DNA from: an uncultured Verrucomicrobiales bacterium
GTDB lineage: Bacteria > Verrucomicrobiota > Verrucomicrobiia > Verrucomicrobiales > Akkermansiaceae
Assembly (NCBI GenBank): GCA_937951675.1
Contig: CALFBI010000006.1
Location: 124,001-188,000 of the forward strand
DNA length: 64,000 bases
Direction: 5' to 3'
Shown: positions 8,172-16,714 of the stretch, piece by piece
Position numbering within the stretch: the stretch's first letter is position 1
Layout: the number at the start of each line of letters is the position of its first letter
Program-made: the position numbers and the translations under genes
The notes under the pieces: model-generated
Seen by the model: only the letters and a program-made list of their open reading frames with translations
Databases searched by the model: none
Told to the model about the DNA's origin: nothing

Positions 8172-8633
8172 TTAAGGGACAAGAAAGATATGTGATTTAT
8201 CGGAATCAAGTGGGTCTCGCACTTTTGTCCCGCTTGCTAATCCTCGCACATCAACTTTATTTCCAGAATGGGGGCTGTAGATGAAACCTGCTTTTCCTGC
8301 CACTTTTGTTCCTGTTTTGTAAGCTTTCTTGATCGCTTGTGGCTTCGGGAGTGAACTCTCACCAGCTGTTTTCTTATACTGAGGCTTCGGGGGTAAGGTT
8401 GGTTTAGAAGCCGCTTTTTTTACCGTGCGTTGTGTCGCCTTGATTTGATCTCTAGCTGCAGCTTTCTGGCTTTTATAAGTCACTGGGTTTGCCACTTTCT
8501 TATCCGTCTTAGTAATGGCCTCTTCTTGTGGCTGCTGCACAGGAGGCACCGGTAAATCGAAAGGATAAGGGGAGCAACTCGTCATCGCTAAGGCGATCAC
8601 GACAATAGGGGTCATGCAGAATGCTAATTTCAT
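8172..8633 (-). CDS. Small Lys-rich lipoprotein of unknown function
   Basis: A 153-residue protein with a signal peptide ending in a lipobox-like MTSC (Cys at about 20), so it is probably a lipoprotein. A Lys/Ala/Pro-rich low-complexity middle follows. The conserved-looking C-terminus (GNKVDVRGLASGTKVRDPL ... IFLVP) resembles the ends of short exported proteins I associate with Verrucomicrobiota (from memory, not searched). Function is unknown. The basic middle could interact with peptidoglycan or nucleic acid, but this is speculation. It lies upstream of tyrA with a 72-base gap. Confidence 0.65.
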   Translation of the reverse strand: MKLAFCMTPIVVIALAMTSCSPYPFDLPVPPVQQPQEEAITKTDKKVANPVTYKSQKAAARDQIKATQRTVKKAASKPTLPPKPQYKKTAGESSLPKPQAIKKAYKTGTKVAGKAGFIYSPHSGNKVDVRGLASGTKVRDPLDSDKSHIFLVP

Positions 8634-8722
8634 GGTGTCTCTTTTGGTTAAGCTCCCTCCATCTTCTGGTAAACGCCTTATTAGTCAAGAATTGCCCACC
8701 TCTGATCTCTTTAATTATGGGT

Positions 8723-8757
8723 AAAAAAAACGAGAGCAGGGCAGAACCCGGCTCTCG
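8723..8757 (-). terminator. Rho-independent terminator of the CmpX-like gene
   Basis: Read on the minus strand, CGAGAGC/GCTCTCG (8757-8751 with 8737-8731) forms a 7-bp stem with additional GGG/CCC pairing possible inside, followed by eight T (8730-8723). It lies about 30 bases after the stop of the gene ending at 8788. Confidence 0.9.
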
Positions 8758-8787
8758 CTGATTAATTAAACTAATATTCTGTAAGAA

Positions 8788-9984
8788 TTAACCTTTTTTG
8801 CTGAGCCAGCGGTTAACGAAATCCTTACCACCAAGGCCAATTGAAATGGCACCACCGAGGCCAAGTGCTACTGCTGCTGCAACAAGCGCGTATTCGTATG
8901 GTTTTGTGAAGAGGTCACCTGCAATTTCAGTTCTTTGGATCGCAACCATTGAAGTCAGGAAGATAATCGTATACTTCGCAACTTTCGCGAGAGTGATATT
9001 CTTATCAGCAAGGTTATCGTATGCGAAACGTGACGCAAGAAGACCACCACCGAAAATCAAGAGCGCAAGGAGGATCTTAAGGTATCCAGGAACAAGACCT
9101 TCTGTAAGGTCACTGATGATTGGAAGCTTAAGGCTAGAAAGCGCGGTTGAACCGATAATTACAATAAGACTTAAGAAAACGATGAAGCTCACGATGCTTG
9201 AAACCGAACGGCTTCCTTCCGTAGGAACGTTCAATCCAACTTTTGCAGGGAAAGAGTCAACTCCTCCAGCTAAGAGAAGGTTTTTGATCAACTTCTGAGC
9301 AATTTGGGCAACGAGCACTCCAATCGCAAGAAGAACACCAGCGAGAAGGATATTAGGAACAGCACCTGTTATGCTTTTCACAATGTCACCAATCGGCTTT
9401 GAGATCGCCTCAATTCCAAGAGCGTCGAGGGCTGCCGGAGTAACGAAGAGAAGCACTAGACTAAAGAGAACAACTCCAAGAGCATCTGCAATTGGTGTCT
9501 CTGCTGTATTACCAAGACGAGCATCAAGACGTGCCGCATTGCAGCAGCTTACAACAAGTTGACGAACAATCTTAGCGAGGAAAATTCCAACAAAAAGAAT
9601 AACAGCAGCTCCAATGATATTAGGTAAGAAATTTAAAATCTTCCCGAACATCTCACGAAGTGGCTGAGTCACTTGATCCAAGCCTGCAATATCGAGCGCG
9701 AAAAGAAGAACGAAGAGAAGAACGAAACCGTGAACAATACCACCGATTGTTTTTTCTACCGAACTCCCTTCTGAACCAACATATTTTGCCAGTTTGTTAT
9801 CTAACTCGGTTTTACCAAGAGCTTTGCTGGTGAGAGATCCGATTCCTTTTGCTATAAATTTACCAATGAGGAAAATTACAAGAGCTAAGATATATTTGCC
9901 TGCGCCACCAAAAACCTGAAACCATCCTTGGATAGATTCGGAAATTTGAGCGAAGTTTGATGCTGATTCAGCTAATACGTTCAT
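8788..9984 (-). CDS. Multi-pass membrane protein with conserved TM-helix repeats (CmpX/MscS-like)
   Basis: About 398 residues, with roughly ten hydrophobic segments arranged as repeats of the 'conserved TM helix' type found in CmpX-like relatives of mechanosensitive channels. The pore-helix-like Gly/Ala pattern recurs (for example IIGAAVILFVGIFLAKIVRQ and ILLAGVLLAIGVLVAQIAQK). I see no cytoplasmic MscS beta domain after the last membrane segment; the protein ends about 15 residues later. The ATG at 9984 is preferred over a longer frame to 10032. It is a single gene with a terminator at 8723-8757. A role in osmotic or envelope stress is inferred. Confidence 0.75.
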   Translation of the reverse strand: MNVLAESASNFAQISESIQGWFQVFGGAGKYILALVIFLIGKFIAKGIGSLTSKALGKTELDNKLAKYVGSEGSSVEKTIGGIVHGFVLLFVLLFALDIAGLDQVTQPLREMFGKILNFLPNIIGAAVILFVGIFLAKIVRQLVVSCCNAARLDARLGNTAETPIADALGVVLFSLVLLFVTPAALDALGIEAISKPIGDIVKSITGAVPNILLAGVLLAIGVLVAQIAQKLIKNLLLAGGVDSFPAKVGLNVPTEGSRSVSSIVSFIVFLSLIVIIGSTALSSLKLPIISDLTEGLVPGYLKILLALLIFGGGLLASRFAYDNLADKNITLAKVAKYTIIFLTSMVAIQRTEIAGDLFTKPYEYALVAAAVALGLGGAISIGLGGKDFVNRWLSKKG

Positions 9985-10121
9985 TTTATTTCGTTGTGTT
10001 GTGTAAGGTTGAAAATGATCGCCATTCATCAACTGGCCTCATTCCGCTCTTAAAGATAGATAAAACGCCTGAAAAGTCACAGTTTTCTTTTCATTTGCCC
10101 CTTTTTTTTCAGTCTCTCTTC

Positions 10122-11159
10122 ATGTCACTCCCCGATAGACATAATCAACAACACCTCTCTGCCCAACATTTATGTCGAGAGAGCGCTTGTGATTTTAATA
10201 AAGAGGCCCTTTCTTTATGGCGTTGGCAGCTGGAGAACAATGATGAGCTCAATGCTTATTCATCCCTATGTGACAAAAACCATGTGAGCTGCTGGAAGCA
10301 AATTCCTCCTATTCCAACGACCGTTTTCAAACACCCTAACCTTTTCCCCTTTTGCTTTCCTCGTGAAGAAAGTCGTCACCGTTTTCTTACCTCTGGAACC
10401 ACGAGTGAAATTCACGGCCAAATGCACTGGCGCACTCTCGAGACTTATGAATGTGCTCTCTGGCAAGGATGGTTAGATGCTAAGCTCCCCACCCACCTTC
10501 AACCTGTTTTTCTTTGCCCAGAACCAGAACCAGACAGTGAATCTTCTCTGCATTGGATGTTTCTCACGCTCTCCAGAAAATTTGAGCAACCTGCAAAATG
10601 GATTGTCAGCAAAGATGGTCACTGTCTAACCGAGCAGCTTTCTCACCTTTGTAAAAAAGGAAAACCTCTGTTCCTCCTCGGCACCGCCTTGTCTTACCTC
10701 CACTGGATGAAACACTCCCCCTCTCCGCTCCCGGCAGGATCTTTTCTTTTAGAAACAGGTGGATACAAAGGGCTCCGTAAAAAATATTCGAGACAAGAAC
10801 TCTACCCTCAACTCCATTCTTTTTTTGAGATTCCGTTCGTAAACATTATTAACGAATACGGAATGACCGAGCTCAGCTCACAATGCTACGCCCGTGGAAT
10901 GAGCAGCTGTCACCGGACTCCTCCCTGGATGAGAGCCCTTGTCATCAACCCTCACACTCAACAAGAATGCGAACGAGGAGAAATGGGGTATCTTGCTTTA
11001 TACGACCTCGCTAATGTTGACAGTGTCCTCGGTCTTTTTACGCAAGACTTTGCGATCGCATTTAACGATCGAGAATTCGAACTCATCGGGCGAGATCCTG
11101 AAGCCAGCGCACGAGGGTGCTCCCGAAGCTCTGACCAACTCATGTCGCCAGACCTATGA
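10122..11159 (+). CDS. LuxE-family acyl-protein synthetase-like protein
   Basis: A 345-residue adenylate-forming protein. It has TSGTT (90-94, ATP phosphate loop), ETGGYKG (211-217), NEYGMTE (244-250) and the C-terminal GRDPEASARGCS (323-334), whose ARGCS is the LuxE hallmark. LuxE activates a fatty acid with ATP and passes the acyl group to LuxC for reduction to aldehyde. The next gene is LuxC-like and overlaps it as ATGA. No luxA/B luciferase or luxD thioesterase is in the window, so the product is probably an aldehyde or alcohol for another purpose. The start at 10122 is chosen because the longer frame would run into the divergent gene. Confidence 0.82.
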   Translation: MSLPDRHNQQHLSAQHLCRESACDFNKEALSLWRWQLENNDELNAYSSLCDKNHVSCWKQIPPIPTTVFKHPNLFPFCFPREESRHRFLTSGTTSEIHGQMHWRTLETYECALWQGWLDAKLPTHLQPVFLCPEPEPDSESSLHWMFLTLSRKFEQPAKWIVSKDGHCLTEQLSHLCKKGKPLFLLGTALSYLHWMKHSPSPLPAGSFLLETGGYKGLRKKYSRQELYPQLHSFFEIPFVNIINEYGMTELSSQCYARGMSSCHRTPPWMRALVINPHTQQECERGEMGYLALYDLANVDSVLGLFTQDFAIAFNDREFELIGRDPEASARGCSRSSDQLMSPDL

Positions 11160-12169
11160 ATATCGAAATCCTCTTAGAACTCCATTCTCTTTTCGAGCCT
11201 TATACAGGAAGCTATAACCGTGACTCACTTTCCTTATGGGTGAAACAAGAGCTCACCCCGCCCTCCTTAGAGGTGAGCCCACTTTTTCCTGAACGATCTC
11301 TCCACGTTATTTCTAGTAACACTCCACACGCCGCTTTTCAAACCCTTTGGAAAGCATTGCTCATTGGGAAACAGCACTTTTTCAAACTTCCTCAAAATGG
11401 CGTCGACGGATGGGAAGATCTCTACGAGGCGATCCCTCTCACATATCGCACTCACTGGGAAACCTCACTTGAGATTCGCCCTCATTGGTTAGAATCACTC
11501 GACCTTGCTATCATCTACGGCAGCCATAATACCATTCAAGAATTCCGACAAACCCTGCACCCTTCCACTAAACTCATTGAGCATGGGCATCGCCTCGGGA
11601 TCGGCATCATTACTAGCCCCTCTCAAGGAGCCGCGAAAAGGGCGGCTCTAGACATCACACAACACGATCAAAAAGGGTGCCTTTCCGTTCACCACCTCTA
11701 TGTCACTGGAGACCTTGAGCCATTTGCAAAACAACTCGAAACAGCGTTTCAACAATACCCTCCGATGAAGCTCACCGCCTCGGAAGCGGGGGCCGTTTCT
11801 CATTTCAGAGTTTTAAACACCTTTTGCGAAGCTAACCTTAAAGACCGGCACCTCATCGCTAGTCCTTCCTGCGAAGGGTATACGATCCTTACTACAACAA
11901 AAATGGCTATCGAACCCAGCCCAGGATACCGGACTGTCATTCTTCATCCGTATCAAGAACCTCTTGATCAAGCAAAACTTGGCCCAGAAAGTGCCTATCT
12001 TTCAACCGTAGCGATTGAGCCCTATGAACACTCCTTACAACAACAAGCCCTGAAACTAAGACCTACCCGAATTTGCGCCCTTGGCACCGCACAAGCCCCA
12101 CCCTTTCATGCTCCACATGATGGCTACCTCTCTTTACAATCGCTTGTGCATTGGGTCCAACTTCAATAA
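11156..12169 (+). CDS. LuxC-family acyl reductase-like protein
   Basis: A 337-residue protein of the acyl-CoA/acyl-protein reductase (LuxC) family, which transfers an activated acyl group to a cysteine and reduces it with NADPH to a fatty aldehyde. The segment LDITQHDQKGCLSVHHLYV carries the candidate nucleophile Cys175. VYGSHNTI-like (IIYGSHNTI, about 119-127) and EHGHRLGIGII are family features. It is shorter than luminous-bacteria LuxC (about 480), lacking part of the N-terminus. It is translationally coupled to the LuxE-like gene by ATGA and followed 15 bases later by an IF-1-like gene. Confidence 0.8.
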   Translation: MNIEILLELHSLFEPYTGSYNRDSLSLWVKQELTPPSLEVSPLFPERSLHVISSNTPHAAFQTLWKALLIGKQHFFKLPQNGVDGWEDLYEAIPLTYRTHWETSLEIRPHWLESLDLAIIYGSHNTIQEFRQTLHPSTKLIEHGHRLGIGIITSPSQGAAKRAALDITQHDQKGCLSVHHLYVTGDLEPFAKQLETAFQQYPPMKLTASEAGAVSHFRVLNTFCEANLKDRHLIASPSCEGYTILTTTKMAIEPSPGYRTVILHPYQEPLDQAKLGPESAYLSTVAIEPYEHSLQQQALKLRPTRICALGTAQAPPFHAPHDGYLSLQSLVHWVQLQ

Positions 12170-12184
12170 CTTTTACCTCATCTC

Positions 12185-12400
12185 ATGGAACAACCTATCT
12201 CCACCACCGGAACCTTAATGTCCCAGCTGAGCCCTGAACACGGCGAAGTCTCTCTTTCAAATGGAAAAATCGTCTACGGGCACCTTTCTCGCGAACTTAA
12301 AAGAGCTTCTTTTGATTGGAAAGAAGGAGGCATCGTCCTCCTTGAAATGACGATCTACGATTTCGACAAAGCCCGAATCACTGGATACAAAGAAAACTAA
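12185..12400 (+). CDS. Divergent IF-1-like S1/OB-fold protein
   Basis: A 71-residue protein that aligns without gaps to translation initiation factor IF-1 over about 65 residues. Shared positions include GT-(V/L), L-NG, H-(I/L)-S, V-E-T, YD and K-RI. The basic cluster IF-1 uses to contact the 30S A site (KMRKNYIR in E. coli) is here ELKRASFD, so it may be a paralogue rather than the main IF-1. It is cotranscribed with the LuxE/LuxC-like genes (15-base gap). The function is uncertain; the fold assignment is strong. Confidence 0.7.
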   Translation: MEQPISTTGTLMSQLSPEHGEVSLSNGKIVYGHLSRELKRASFDWKEGGIVLLEMTIYDFDKARITGYKEN

Positions 12401-12463
12401 CTTCACCCTGTTAGATTCCCAATAGATAAAAAACCTAGAAGAGGTTGAATTACAAAACCTTTA

Positions 12464-12494
12464 GAAAAAAACTCACCTACTTATAAAGATGAGT
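12464..12494 (-). terminator. Rho-independent terminator of tRNA-Asp
   Basis: On the minus strand ACTCATCT/AGGTGAGT (12494-12487 with 12478-12471) forms an 8-bp stem with one G-U pair and an 8-base loop, followed by a T run (12470-12465). It begins about 10 bases after the tRNA 3' end. Confidence 0.8.
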
Positions 12495-12503
12495 CAAAGG
12501 ATA

Positions 12504-12580
12504 TGGCGGAGCGGACGGGACTTGAACCCGCGACCCCCGGCGTGACAGGCCGGTGCTCTAACCAACTGAGCTACCGCTCC
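12504..12580 (-). tRNA. tRNA-Asp (GTC)
   Basis: A 77-base cloverleaf. The acceptor GGAGCGG pairs with CCGCTCC, followed by discriminator G and an encoded CCA (12506-12504). The D arm begins TAGCTCAGTTGGTTAGAGC, the anticodon loop CTGTCAC has anticodon GTC (12546-12544), and the T arm GCGGGTTCAAGTCCCGT is canonical. It lies between the IF-1-like gene and fabD, oriented opposite to the former. Confidence 0.97.
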
Positions 12581-12604
12581 ATATCCGATTAGGTTTGGGC
12601 GCGC

Positions 12605-12633
12605 AGCCTATGGAGAACTTCAGACCTGTGCAA
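12605..12633 (-). promoter_or_regulatory. Candidate promoter of tRNA-Asp
   Basis: TTGCAC (12633-12628), 17 bases, then TAGGCT (12610-12605), with the GC-rich stretch GCGCGCCC immediately downstream. A GC-rich discriminator is typical of stable-RNA promoters under stringent control. Transcription would start near 12598, about 18 bases before the mature tRNA. Confidence 0.45.
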
Positions 12634-12661
12634 TACAAATTTGATCTTTTTTTTCGGAAAT

Positions 12662-13585
12662 TTAGAGGCTCTCAAGTGCTACCCGCAGACTCGCATCGTC
12701 TTCGATTGCTAAAACCTTGGCAGCCTTATCGATACGCCCCATTAAGCCTGTTAAAACTTTACCAGGACCCAACTCAATAAAAAGCTCATGCCCCTCATTG
12801 CGCAACAACTGCATCGACTCTGTCCAGCGAACAGAGCCTGTTACTTGACGAGTTAACGTCTCTCTAATCTCTTCAGCACTAGAAACAGACTGCGCTGAGA
12901 AATTACAAATCACAGGCACTTTTGGCTGATGAGGAATGACTTCAGATAATGCCTTCGCCAGCTTTTCTTCAGCACTGACCATGAGGCGAGAGTGATAAGC
13001 CCCGGCTACTTTCAAAGGTTTCGCCATTCGAATCCCTTTCTCTTTAGCTCCTGCGACTGCTTTCTCGATTCCAGCCACATTTCCAGAAAGAACGATTTGT
13101 CCTGGCGCGTTGAAATTAGCGACATCGACATCACAGGCTACGGCGAGCTCTTTGACCGCGGCTTCATCACCTCCAATCATGGCGGCCATCCCCCCTTCTG
13201 TCTGAGAACAGGCTTCGTCCATGAGTTCTCCACGGCGTGCGACAATTTTAAGCCCTTCTTCAAAATCAAAGCTTCCTGCGGCTGTATGAGCGGTCATTTC
13301 CCCAAGAGAAAGTCCTGCTGTTGCCACCATTTCGAGATCTGGGCGGTGTTTCTCTAAAACGACTTTCAAAGCTAAACCGTGAAGGAACAAAGCGGGCTGA
13401 CAATTCGCCGTTTTCGTTAATTCCTCTTCAGGTCCCTCAAACATAATTTGAGTCAGACGACGGCCTAAAATCTCATCAGCCCGATCGAACATCTCCTGCA
13501 CCTCAGGGTAAGCCTCATAGAGATCTTTCCCCATGCCTACTTTTTGAGCCCCCTGACCGGAAAATAAAAAAACAGCTTTATTCAT
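12662..13585 (-). CDS. fabD: Malonyl-CoA:ACP transacylase
   Basis: A 307-residue FabD that moves malonyl groups from CoA to acyl carrier protein for fatty acid synthesis. FSGQGAQKVGMG opens the fold. The nucleophile elbow is GLSLGE with Ser92; Leu replaces the more usual His before Ser, a variant I recall from plant-type and other bacterial enzymes. The catalytic His is in GAYHSRLM. The length is normal. It stands alone, without acpP or fabG next to it, and the tRNA-Asp promoter lies just past its stop. Confidence 0.94.
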   Translation of the reverse strand: MNKAVFLFSGQGAQKVGMGKDLYEAYPEVQEMFDRADEILGRRLTQIMFEGPEEELTKTANCQPALFLHGLALKVVLEKHRPDLEMVATAGLSLGEMTAHTAAGSFDFEEGLKIVARRGELMDEACSQTEGGMAAMIGGDEAAVKELAVACDVDVANFNAPGQIVLSGNVAGIEKAVAGAKEKGIRMAKPLKVAGAYHSRLMVSAEEKLAKALSEVIPHQPKVPVICNFSAQSVSSAEEIRETLTRQVTGSVRWTESMQLLRNEGHELFIELGPGKVLTGLMGRIDKAAKVLAIEDDASLRVALESL

Positions 13586-13662
13586 AGACCATTAGTAGAC
13601 GCTATCACCCGCTTAGTGGCAAGCAGACATCGTCTTTTCGAAGATGAAATAGGAGACTTTTC

Positions 13663-15186
13663 TTATTCCCACTCAATACTTGCAGGTGGCTTCGTCGAAA
13701 TATCATAGAGAACTCGGTTCACACCTGATACTTCATTTAAGATCTGATTACTCACATCTCTGAGGAAGCTATAAGGAAGCTCGACCCAATCTGCGGTCAT
13801 CGCATCTTCACTAATCACAGCACGCAAACTGATCGCCCACTCGTAGCTGCGCTCATCTCCTTTGACGCCGACCGTTTTAACCGGAATGAGACAAGCGTAA
13901 GCCTGCCATGTTTTCGCATACCACCCACTCGCATGAAGAGCATCGATAAAGATTTTGTCGCAATCCCGAACTACTTCGAGCCGATCTTTCGTGATTAACC
14001 CTGGGCAACGAACCGCGAGACCTGGACCTGGAAAAGGATGCCTATTCACTATATCGGCATCGAGTCCAAGTGACATCCCTAGTTCACGCACCTCGTCTTT
14101 AAACAATTCAGCCAAAGGCTCTAACACTTTACCTTCTTTCTGAAGTTCAAGAATTCGATCGACCCGGTTATGATGCGTTTTGATTTTTGAAGCTTTTGAA
14201 TGGTCATTCGAAGCACTTTCGATCACGTCCGGATATAAAGTCCCCTGCGCGAGCATTTCTGCATTACCTACCGCACCCCAAAAGATGTCGATAAAGAGGT
14301 TACCAATTATAACACGCTTCTTCTCCGGATCATCTACTCCATCCAAAGCTGTTAAGAATCGCTCTTCGCATTCGATCGTTTCGATCTCAATCCCCATCCG
14401 TCCAAAAATCTCACGAACTTGCGCCCCTTCATTCTTACGAAGTAACCCATGATCCACGAAAACAGCCCTCATATTTACCCCTGCCTCATTAAGAAGAACG
14501 GCAAGAACGGTGCTATCGACTCCTCCACTTACTCCACAGACCACTTGCTTATCACCTACCGTTTCACGAATTTGCTCAATCAGCTGGCGCTTGAAGTCTT
14601 CAATATGAAAGGGCTGAAGATCTTTTGCCTTCGACAAGAAGTTCCCCAGAATCGCAAGGCCTTCATGACTATGGGTGACTTCTGGATGAAATTGAATCCC
14701 GTAGTAATCATCCCCCCACTGTAAACTCACTGGGGTGCCATGTTGGTTTTTCGCAATCACTTTGGCCCCTTCGGGAAGGTTACTCACCGTATCGGAGTGG
14801 CTCATCCATACTTGTGACCGCTCCGAGATCTCAGCATAGAGTCCGGCACATTCGGTCGGAAATAAATCCGCAGGCCCGTATTCCCTCTTGTTACTAGACT
14901 GAACACTGCCCCCAAATTTGATATTGAGAAGTTGCATCCCGTAGCAAACCCCTAAGACCGGAACTTGAAATGAACGTAATTGTTCAAAATCAATATCGGG
15001 AGCATCCGGATCGCTCGTGCTCTTCGGCCCACCAGATAAAATAATAGCTCCAGGCTCTCCGATTTGCTCTAGATTTTCCGGTAAATAAAGCTTTGAGACA
15101 AAGCCTAATTCCCGAACTCGGCGCACAATGAGTTGCGTATACTGCGATCCGAAATCGAGAACTGCGACATGATTTTTTTCGATCAT
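13663..15186 (-). CDS. guaA: GMP synthase (glutamine-hydrolysing)
   Basis: A 507-residue two-domain enzyme that converts XMP to GMP. The N-terminal class I glutamine amidotransferase domain has GVCYGMQLL (catalytic Cys) and FHPEVTHS (His/Glu). The ATP pyrophosphatase domain has the P-loop GVSGGVDSTV, and the C-terminal dimerisation domain ends in RVLYDISTKPPASIEWE, the canonical GuaA tail. It is 16 bases downstream of guaB, so the two consecutive steps IMP to XMP to GMP are co-transcribed. Confidence 0.97.
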   Translation of the reverse strand: MIEKNHVAVLDFGSQYTQLIVRRVRELGFVSKLYLPENLEQIGEPGAIILSGGPKSTSDPDAPDIDFEQLRSFQVPVLGVCYGMQLLNIKFGGSVQSSNKREYGPADLFPTECAGLYAEISERSQVWMSHSDTVSNLPEGAKVIAKNQHGTPVSLQWGDDYYGIQFHPEVTHSHEGLAILGNFLSKAKDLQPFHIEDFKRQLIEQIRETVGDKQVVCGVSGGVDSTVLAVLLNEAGVNMRAVFVDHGLLRKNEGAQVREIFGRMGIEIETIECEERFLTALDGVDDPEKKRVIIGNLFIDIFWGAVGNAEMLAQGTLYPDVIESASNDHSKASKIKTHHNRVDRILELQKEGKVLEPLAELFKDEVRELGMSLGLDADIVNRHPFPGPGLAVRCPGLITKDRLEVVRDCDKIFIDALHASGWYAKTWQAYACLIPVKTVGVKGDERSYEWAISLRAVISEDAMTADWVELPYSFLRDVSNQILNEVSGVNRVLYDISTKPPASIEWE

Positions 15187-15202
15187 TAGATAAAATAGGT
15201 AA

Positions 15203-16657
15203 TTAGCTCGCTGGCTGATAATTTGTTGGCTCTTCTGTAATCACAATGTCGTGAGCATGACTTTCACGTAACCCCCCCACTGTAATTCTCGTAAATTCTG
15301 CACGCTCCTGAAGCAACTTAAGATCACCTGCACCAAGATACCCCATCCCTGAGCGCAAGCCTCCCATGAGTTGGAAGACTACTTCTGCTAAAGACCCTTT
15401 ATATGGAACCCGGCCTTCAACTCCTTCTGCAACTAGTTTTCCGCTACTGTTTTGACCATAGCGATCTCCAGCACCTTTGCGCATCGCGCCTAGTGAACCC
15501 ATCCCTCGATATGTTTTAAAGCGCCGCCCTTGCGAATGCACTGTCTTACCGGGGCTTTCCCGTGTTCCAGCCAACAAAGAACCTAACATAACGAGATCCG
15601 CTCCAGCTGCGAGAGCTTTCACAATGTCTCCTGAATACCTGATCCCTCCGTCCGCAATAACGCGAACTCCGGCCTCATGGCAAACATCAACCACATTCCG
15701 AATCGCCGTAAATTGTGGCATTCCTACTCCTGAAATCACACGAGTAGTGCAAATAGATCCAGGTCCTACTCCCACCTTCACCGCGCTCGCTCCGGCAGAA
15801 ACCAAATCTTTCGCACCCTGAGCCGTCACGACATTTCCAGCAATAACGGGCAAGCCAGTCTCCGAGCGGAGCTCAGAGATCACATCCATCACACGAGTCG
15901 TATGCCCGGTTGCAGCATCAATAAATAAAGCATCTGCTCCCGCCTCAGCGAGAGCTTTCCCTCGCTCTAAAAAATCAGGTCCTACCCCTACTGCAGCACC
16001 GCAACGTAATTGCCCATTAGGATCCTTCGATGCATTCGTAAAAGTGATCCGTTTTTCAATGTCAGCTCCCGTGATCAAACCGACAAGCTTTCCTGATTCA
16101 TCAACCAAAGGGAGTTTTTCGATACGGTTCTCATGGAGAATTTGACGAGCGCTTTCCAAGCTTGCATCTGGAAATCCGGTGATCAAGCGCTCTTTAGGAG
16201 TCATCACCTCTTCAACCTTACGCAAAGCATCAGTCAGGTGCCGAACATCGCGCCCGGTCACCATCCCTAATAAATTCATTTGTTCGTCAACCACTGGGAA
16301 GCCTGAAAAACCTTCCTCTTCCATGATTGCCTGAACATCTGCCGTGGTATGATTTTTAGTCACCGTCACGGGATCTTGAATCACAGCGTTTTCGGAACGC
16401 TTGACCTTAGTCACCATTGAAACCTGCTCTTCAATAAGACAAGCACGGTGAATTACCCCAATTCCTCCTTCTCGAGCAAGGGCTATTGCCAGCTCCGATT
16501 CAGAGACCGTATCCATGGCCGCTGAAACCACAGGAACGTTAAGTAAAATCTCATCAGTCAGCGAAGAAGATAAATTTGTCTCCGCAGGGAGGATATCACT
16601 TAGTTGAGGAACTAAGAGAACGTCGTCGAAAGAAAGCCCAAGAGTCGTTTCCGCCAT
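15203..16657 (-). CDS. guaB: IMP dehydrogenase
   Basis: A 484-residue IMPDH, the first committed step to GMP. It is a TIM barrel with an inserted pair of CBS domains (about 90-200). The catalytic Cys is in GPGSICTTRVISG; other visible features are the phosphate loop IADGGIRYSGDIVKALAAGAD and the flap YRGMGSLGAMRKG. The start codon has no Shine-Dalgarno; a TTGACT lies only six bases before it. It is followed directly by guaA. Confidence 0.96.
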   Translation of the reverse strand: MAETTLGLSFDDVLLVPQLSDILPAETNLSSSLTDEILLNVPVVSAAMDTVSESELAIALAREGGIGVIHRACLIEEQVSMVTKVKRSENAVIQDPVTVTKNHTTADVQAIMEEEGFSGFPVVDEQMNLLGMVTGRDVRHLTDALRKVEEVMTPKERLITGFPDASLESARQILHENRIEKLPLVDESGKLVGLITGADIEKRITFTNASKDPNGQLRCGAAVGVGPDFLERGKALAEAGADALFIDAATGHTTRVMDVISELRSETGLPVIAGNVVTAQGAKDLVSAGASAVKVGVGPGSICTTRVISGVGMPQFTAIRNVVDVCHEAGVRVIADGGIRYSGDIVKALAAGADLVMLGSLLAGTRESPGKTVHSQGRRFKTYRGMGSLGAMRKGAGDRYGQNSSGKLVAEGVEGRVPYKGSLAEVVFQLMGGLRSGMGYLGAGDLKLLQERAEFTRITVGGLRESHAHDIVITEEPTNYQPAS

Positions 16658-16714
16658 AGCGGAGTCAAGAGGGAAAGCTCCTAAAAAGCAAGTCCGAAGC
16701 TCACGAAAGCGTTT

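Noticed and set aside
8798-9298. A 166-codon plus-strand frame opposite the CmpX-like gene
   Set aside because: Antisense of a hydrophobic membrane gene gives such frames; no family resemblance.
12421-12446. Second small hairpin AACCT-AGAAG-AGGTT near the tRNA terminator
   Set aside because: Only a 5-bp stem; the stronger terminator at 12464-12494 lies between it and the tRNA, so it is not needed.
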